Assembly: GCF_040183065.1 (NCBI RefSeq)
Contig: NC_091121.1
Location: 41,190,787 to 41,254,786 of the forward strand
Direction: 5' to 3'
Length of the DNA: 64,000 bases
Source of the DNA: Periplaneta americana
Lineage: Eukaryota; Arthropoda; Insecta; Blattodea; Blattidae
Position 1 is the first letter of the stretch. Each line of letters opens with the position of its first letter. A program made the position numbers and the translations under genes. The notes under the pieces are model-generated. The model saw only the letters and a program-made list of their open reading frames with translations. It was not told the origin of the DNA and did no database searches. This document shows positions 61,658 through 64,000 of this stretch, piece by piece.

Positions 61658-62510
61658 CAGTTATTGGCCACCTTACAGTTATTGCCACTTGAACTTTGAT
61701 GTGTTATTATAAGACAGGATGTGCAAATAATTAATTAATATTTTGCCATATGGTAGCAGCATGTTTTCTTATTTGGTAGTTACTTTAATTTTCAACAACA
61801 GATAGCACTGTGAGATGAAAAAGATGTTTCTGCAAAACATACGTTCCCAGGCTTTGGTTTCTTGTGAAATTCTTAAGAACTGTGTTGTGGTTGAGTCGTA
61901 ATAATTGCTGTTTCTTTTAACTGGTATTCATTATTATTCCAATTATGAGGTAAGTACATCTCTATTTTGACTTTACACTTATAAAACGTAATAAAATACA
62001 ATCCCTAAATTTTGAAAATTGACTGGCTAATAACTGTTTAATTATAACGCATTTTTCAGTTATTGGCCACCCCGGCCAATAACTGTAATTATAAAATAAT
62101 TTTAAAAACCAATTATTTTCCTTCATTTAACTTATTACATTCCACTATTTCACTAGTATTTTTATTTTCAGTCCATTAAATGTGTGCATAGTTATTAGCC
62201 ACGTGGCCAATAACTGTCTTAATGGGTGGCCAATAACTATTCTTATTTATTTTATACCCTGGTTAGGTTATTTTTAAGATTCCAAAATGGACTGACTATA
62301 AGCCAAAGGCGATAAAGGTAACATTGGAAGGATTGGAAACACACAGGACTTCACTTACTGTCATTGCTAAAAAGTACGGTGTTCCTAAAGCAATCCTAAA
62401 AATCAAAATAAAGAATGCTAAAACGGAAAGGTGATTTGAATCTTATAGCTTAGGAGGAAACCGTGTTCTGAAAATGTCATTTCATATCGAACACTGGATG
62501 CAGACAAGTC
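61658..62510 (+). mobile_element. Pogo/Tigger-like element, 5' part, with repeated TTATTGGCCAC motif
   Basis: After a TA, the end reads CAGTTATTGGCCACC. The motif recurs at least six times in both orientations up to 62240. A frame from about 62282 reads PKWTDYKPKAIKVTLEGLET and AKKYGVPKAILKIKIKNAKT, a psq-type helix-turn-helix typical of pogo transposases. It then stops, and the rest is cut by the fold-back at 62513. Confidence 0.7.
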
Positions 62511-62512
62511 TA

Positions 62513-63211
62513 CAGGGTTGTTTCCGATTTCTGATAACGAATTTGAATGACATGATGTGCGTCAGGAGTCACAAGACAGCTGAATTGTGGCGCAAGGTGA
62601 CAAACCAGTTGTGAGTGATCTCATAGTCAGAGTGCACGGCGACTCTCAACAGAAATTTCCAAGAAAATCGAGCCTTTTTGGGAGGGGTACATAACAACCC
62701 TTTCCGATGTCAAGTACAGTTCAGTGAAAATAAAAGAAGCTTGCAATAAACGAGGTTTTGTTATTTCCAAGAAAGGCATCTTCTGTATAGGCCTACTTAA
62801 TAAGATTGGTAAAGCTCGAATGGAATTAGTTTGTATCATCTCTTGGGGTGCGGCGACTTATGACGGGGGGGTGGATTTGCTTGCTTTTTCCACTCTGGAA
62901 TTAATCCCATCCGAGCTTTGCCAGTCTTACTAAGTACACATAAGATGTCTTTCTTGGAAATAATGAAACCACATATTTTGCAGGCTCCTACGATTTTCAT
63001 GTAACTGTACTTGGCATCGGAAAGAGTTGTTATGTACCCCTGCCAGAAAGGTTAAATTTTCTTGGGCGTTGCTACTGTGATACACCGTGCACTCTGATTA
63101 TGAAATCACTCACTACTGGTCTGTCACTTCTCGCTGCAATTTAGCTGGCGTGTGATTCCTGACGCACATGAAGTCATTCAAATTCGTTATCAGAGATCGG
63201 AAACAACCCTG
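62513..63211. mobile_element. 700-bp fold-back element with arms of about 330 bp
   Basis: The left arm begins CAGGGTTGTTTCCGATTTCT and the right arm, reversed, CAGGGTTGTTTCCGATCTCT. They remain complementary to about 62825 and 62900, leaving a loop of about 70 nt. TA flanks both sides. No protein is encoded. Confidence 0.9.
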
Positions 63212-63304
63212 TACTCAACAAGAAGTTTTGGCTGACAATATTGACAATTACACCTATTATAAAATGCAAGGGATGAACCCCGGAATGTGACTCTCCATGA
63301 CAAT

Positions 63305-63573
63305 TTTTTATATTGTATTTTTTGTTGTCTATTTAACAACGCTGTATCAACTACTAGGTTATTCAGCGTCGATGTGATTGGCGATAGCGAGATGGTATTT
63401 GACGAGATGAGGCCCAGGATTCGCCATAGTTTACCTGACATTTTCCTTACAATTGGGGAAAACATCGGAAAAACTTAACCAAATGATCATCTCAAGCGAG
63501 AATGAACCCACGCCAGGGCACAAGTCTGGATCGGCAGGCAAGTGCCTCAGCCGACTGAACTACGCCAGTGGCC
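63305..63573 (-). mobile_element. SINE family 3, minus strand
   Basis: Head at the right (GGCGTAGTTCAGTCGGCTGA), tail at the left. GACTCTCCATGACAAT (63289-63304) and GACTCCCCATGACAAT (63574-63589) form a 16-bp target duplication with one difference. Confidence 0.88.
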
Positions 63574-63660
63574 GACTCCCCATGACAATCTGTACATCAA
63601 CAAGTGTGGATTCAGGTTGCAGTAGTCAACATTCTCGTTGTGGTAACATATGTAAGTGAG

Positions 63661-63890
63661 AGCCACCGGCGTAGTTCGGTCAGTTAAGGCGCTTGCCTGC
63701 CGATCTGGAGTTGCGTTCGGGTGCGGGTTCGATTCCTGGTTGGGTTTTTTCCAAGGTTTTCCCCAATCGTAAGGGAAATGTCAGGTAATCTATGGCGAAT
63801 ATTCGGCCTCATCTCGCTATCACCAATCCCATCGATGCTAAATAACCTCGTAGTTGATAGAGCGTCGTTAAATAACCAAGTAAAAAGAAC
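63661..63890 (+). mobile_element. SINE family 3, plus strand
   Basis: Head GGCGTAGTTCGGTCAGTTAA, B box GGGTTCGATTCC, body with GGTTTTCCCCAATCGTAAGG and an A-rich end AAATAACCAAGTAAAAAGA. It faces the previous SINE head to head. Confidence 0.88.
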
Positions 63891-64000
63891 ATAATTGAGA
63901 AAATATCTTCCATACTCAAAAGAGTCAAGAATACATCAATCGGCAAGTTTCTGGTGTGGCCAGAGACACCTAAAAGAGAAGGCAAACATGATATAGAAAT

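Overview
The window is eukaryotic nuclear DNA, AT-rich, with canonical GT-AG introns and a very high density of insect-type transposable elements (mariner, hAT, PIF/Harbinger, pogo-like, DUF4817-type elements, several LINE clades, a Penelope-like element and at least five tRNA-derived SINE families). I infer a large-genome insect. The style of the repeats suggests a cockroach or other blattodean, but nothing in the sequence proves the species.

One host gene can be read from end to end: Gale, UDP-glucose 4-epimerase, on the + strand. Its coding exons are 18265-18507, 19821-19934, 22026-22202, 25132-25312, 28490-28578, then either 34491-34683 or 34703-34895, and finally 46530-46675. The product is 380 aa. 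The sixth position is occupied by two tandem homologous exons of identical length (193 bp), identical phase and only 19 nt apart. This is the structure expected of mutually exclusive exons, and it changes the sugar-binding C-terminal part of the enzyme, including the residue aligned with the human substrate gatekeeper Cys307. A CpG-rich segment ending in a strong donor at 14480 is a candidate 5' UTR exon. Left of Gale, 4957-5056 and 7351-7409 are candidate coding exons of an unrecognised gene.

Layout: 1-14 kb is repeats (TIR transposons, a 300-bp tandem duplication, SINEs, a Penelope-like element with a hammerhead-like motif, a LINE fragment). 14-46.7 kb is Gale, whose introns carry LINEs, MITEs, two broken mariners and one intact mariner nested in a hAT element with an 8-bp target duplication. 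46.7-64 kb is the Gale 3' UTR, with an inverted repeat, followed by a dense nested repeat landscape: a solo LTR, a TIR element shared with intron 4, a tRNA-bearing inverted-repeat element, a LINE split by a SINE and a Harbinger element, three hAT elements, a pogo-like remnant and a 700-bp fold-back.

Many insertions are dated relative to each other by target-site duplications or by nesting. Superfamily names are my family recognition from motifs; no database search was possible. Apart from Gale and the mariner open reading frame at 43728-44801, almost every long open frame is a broken mobile-element fragment.
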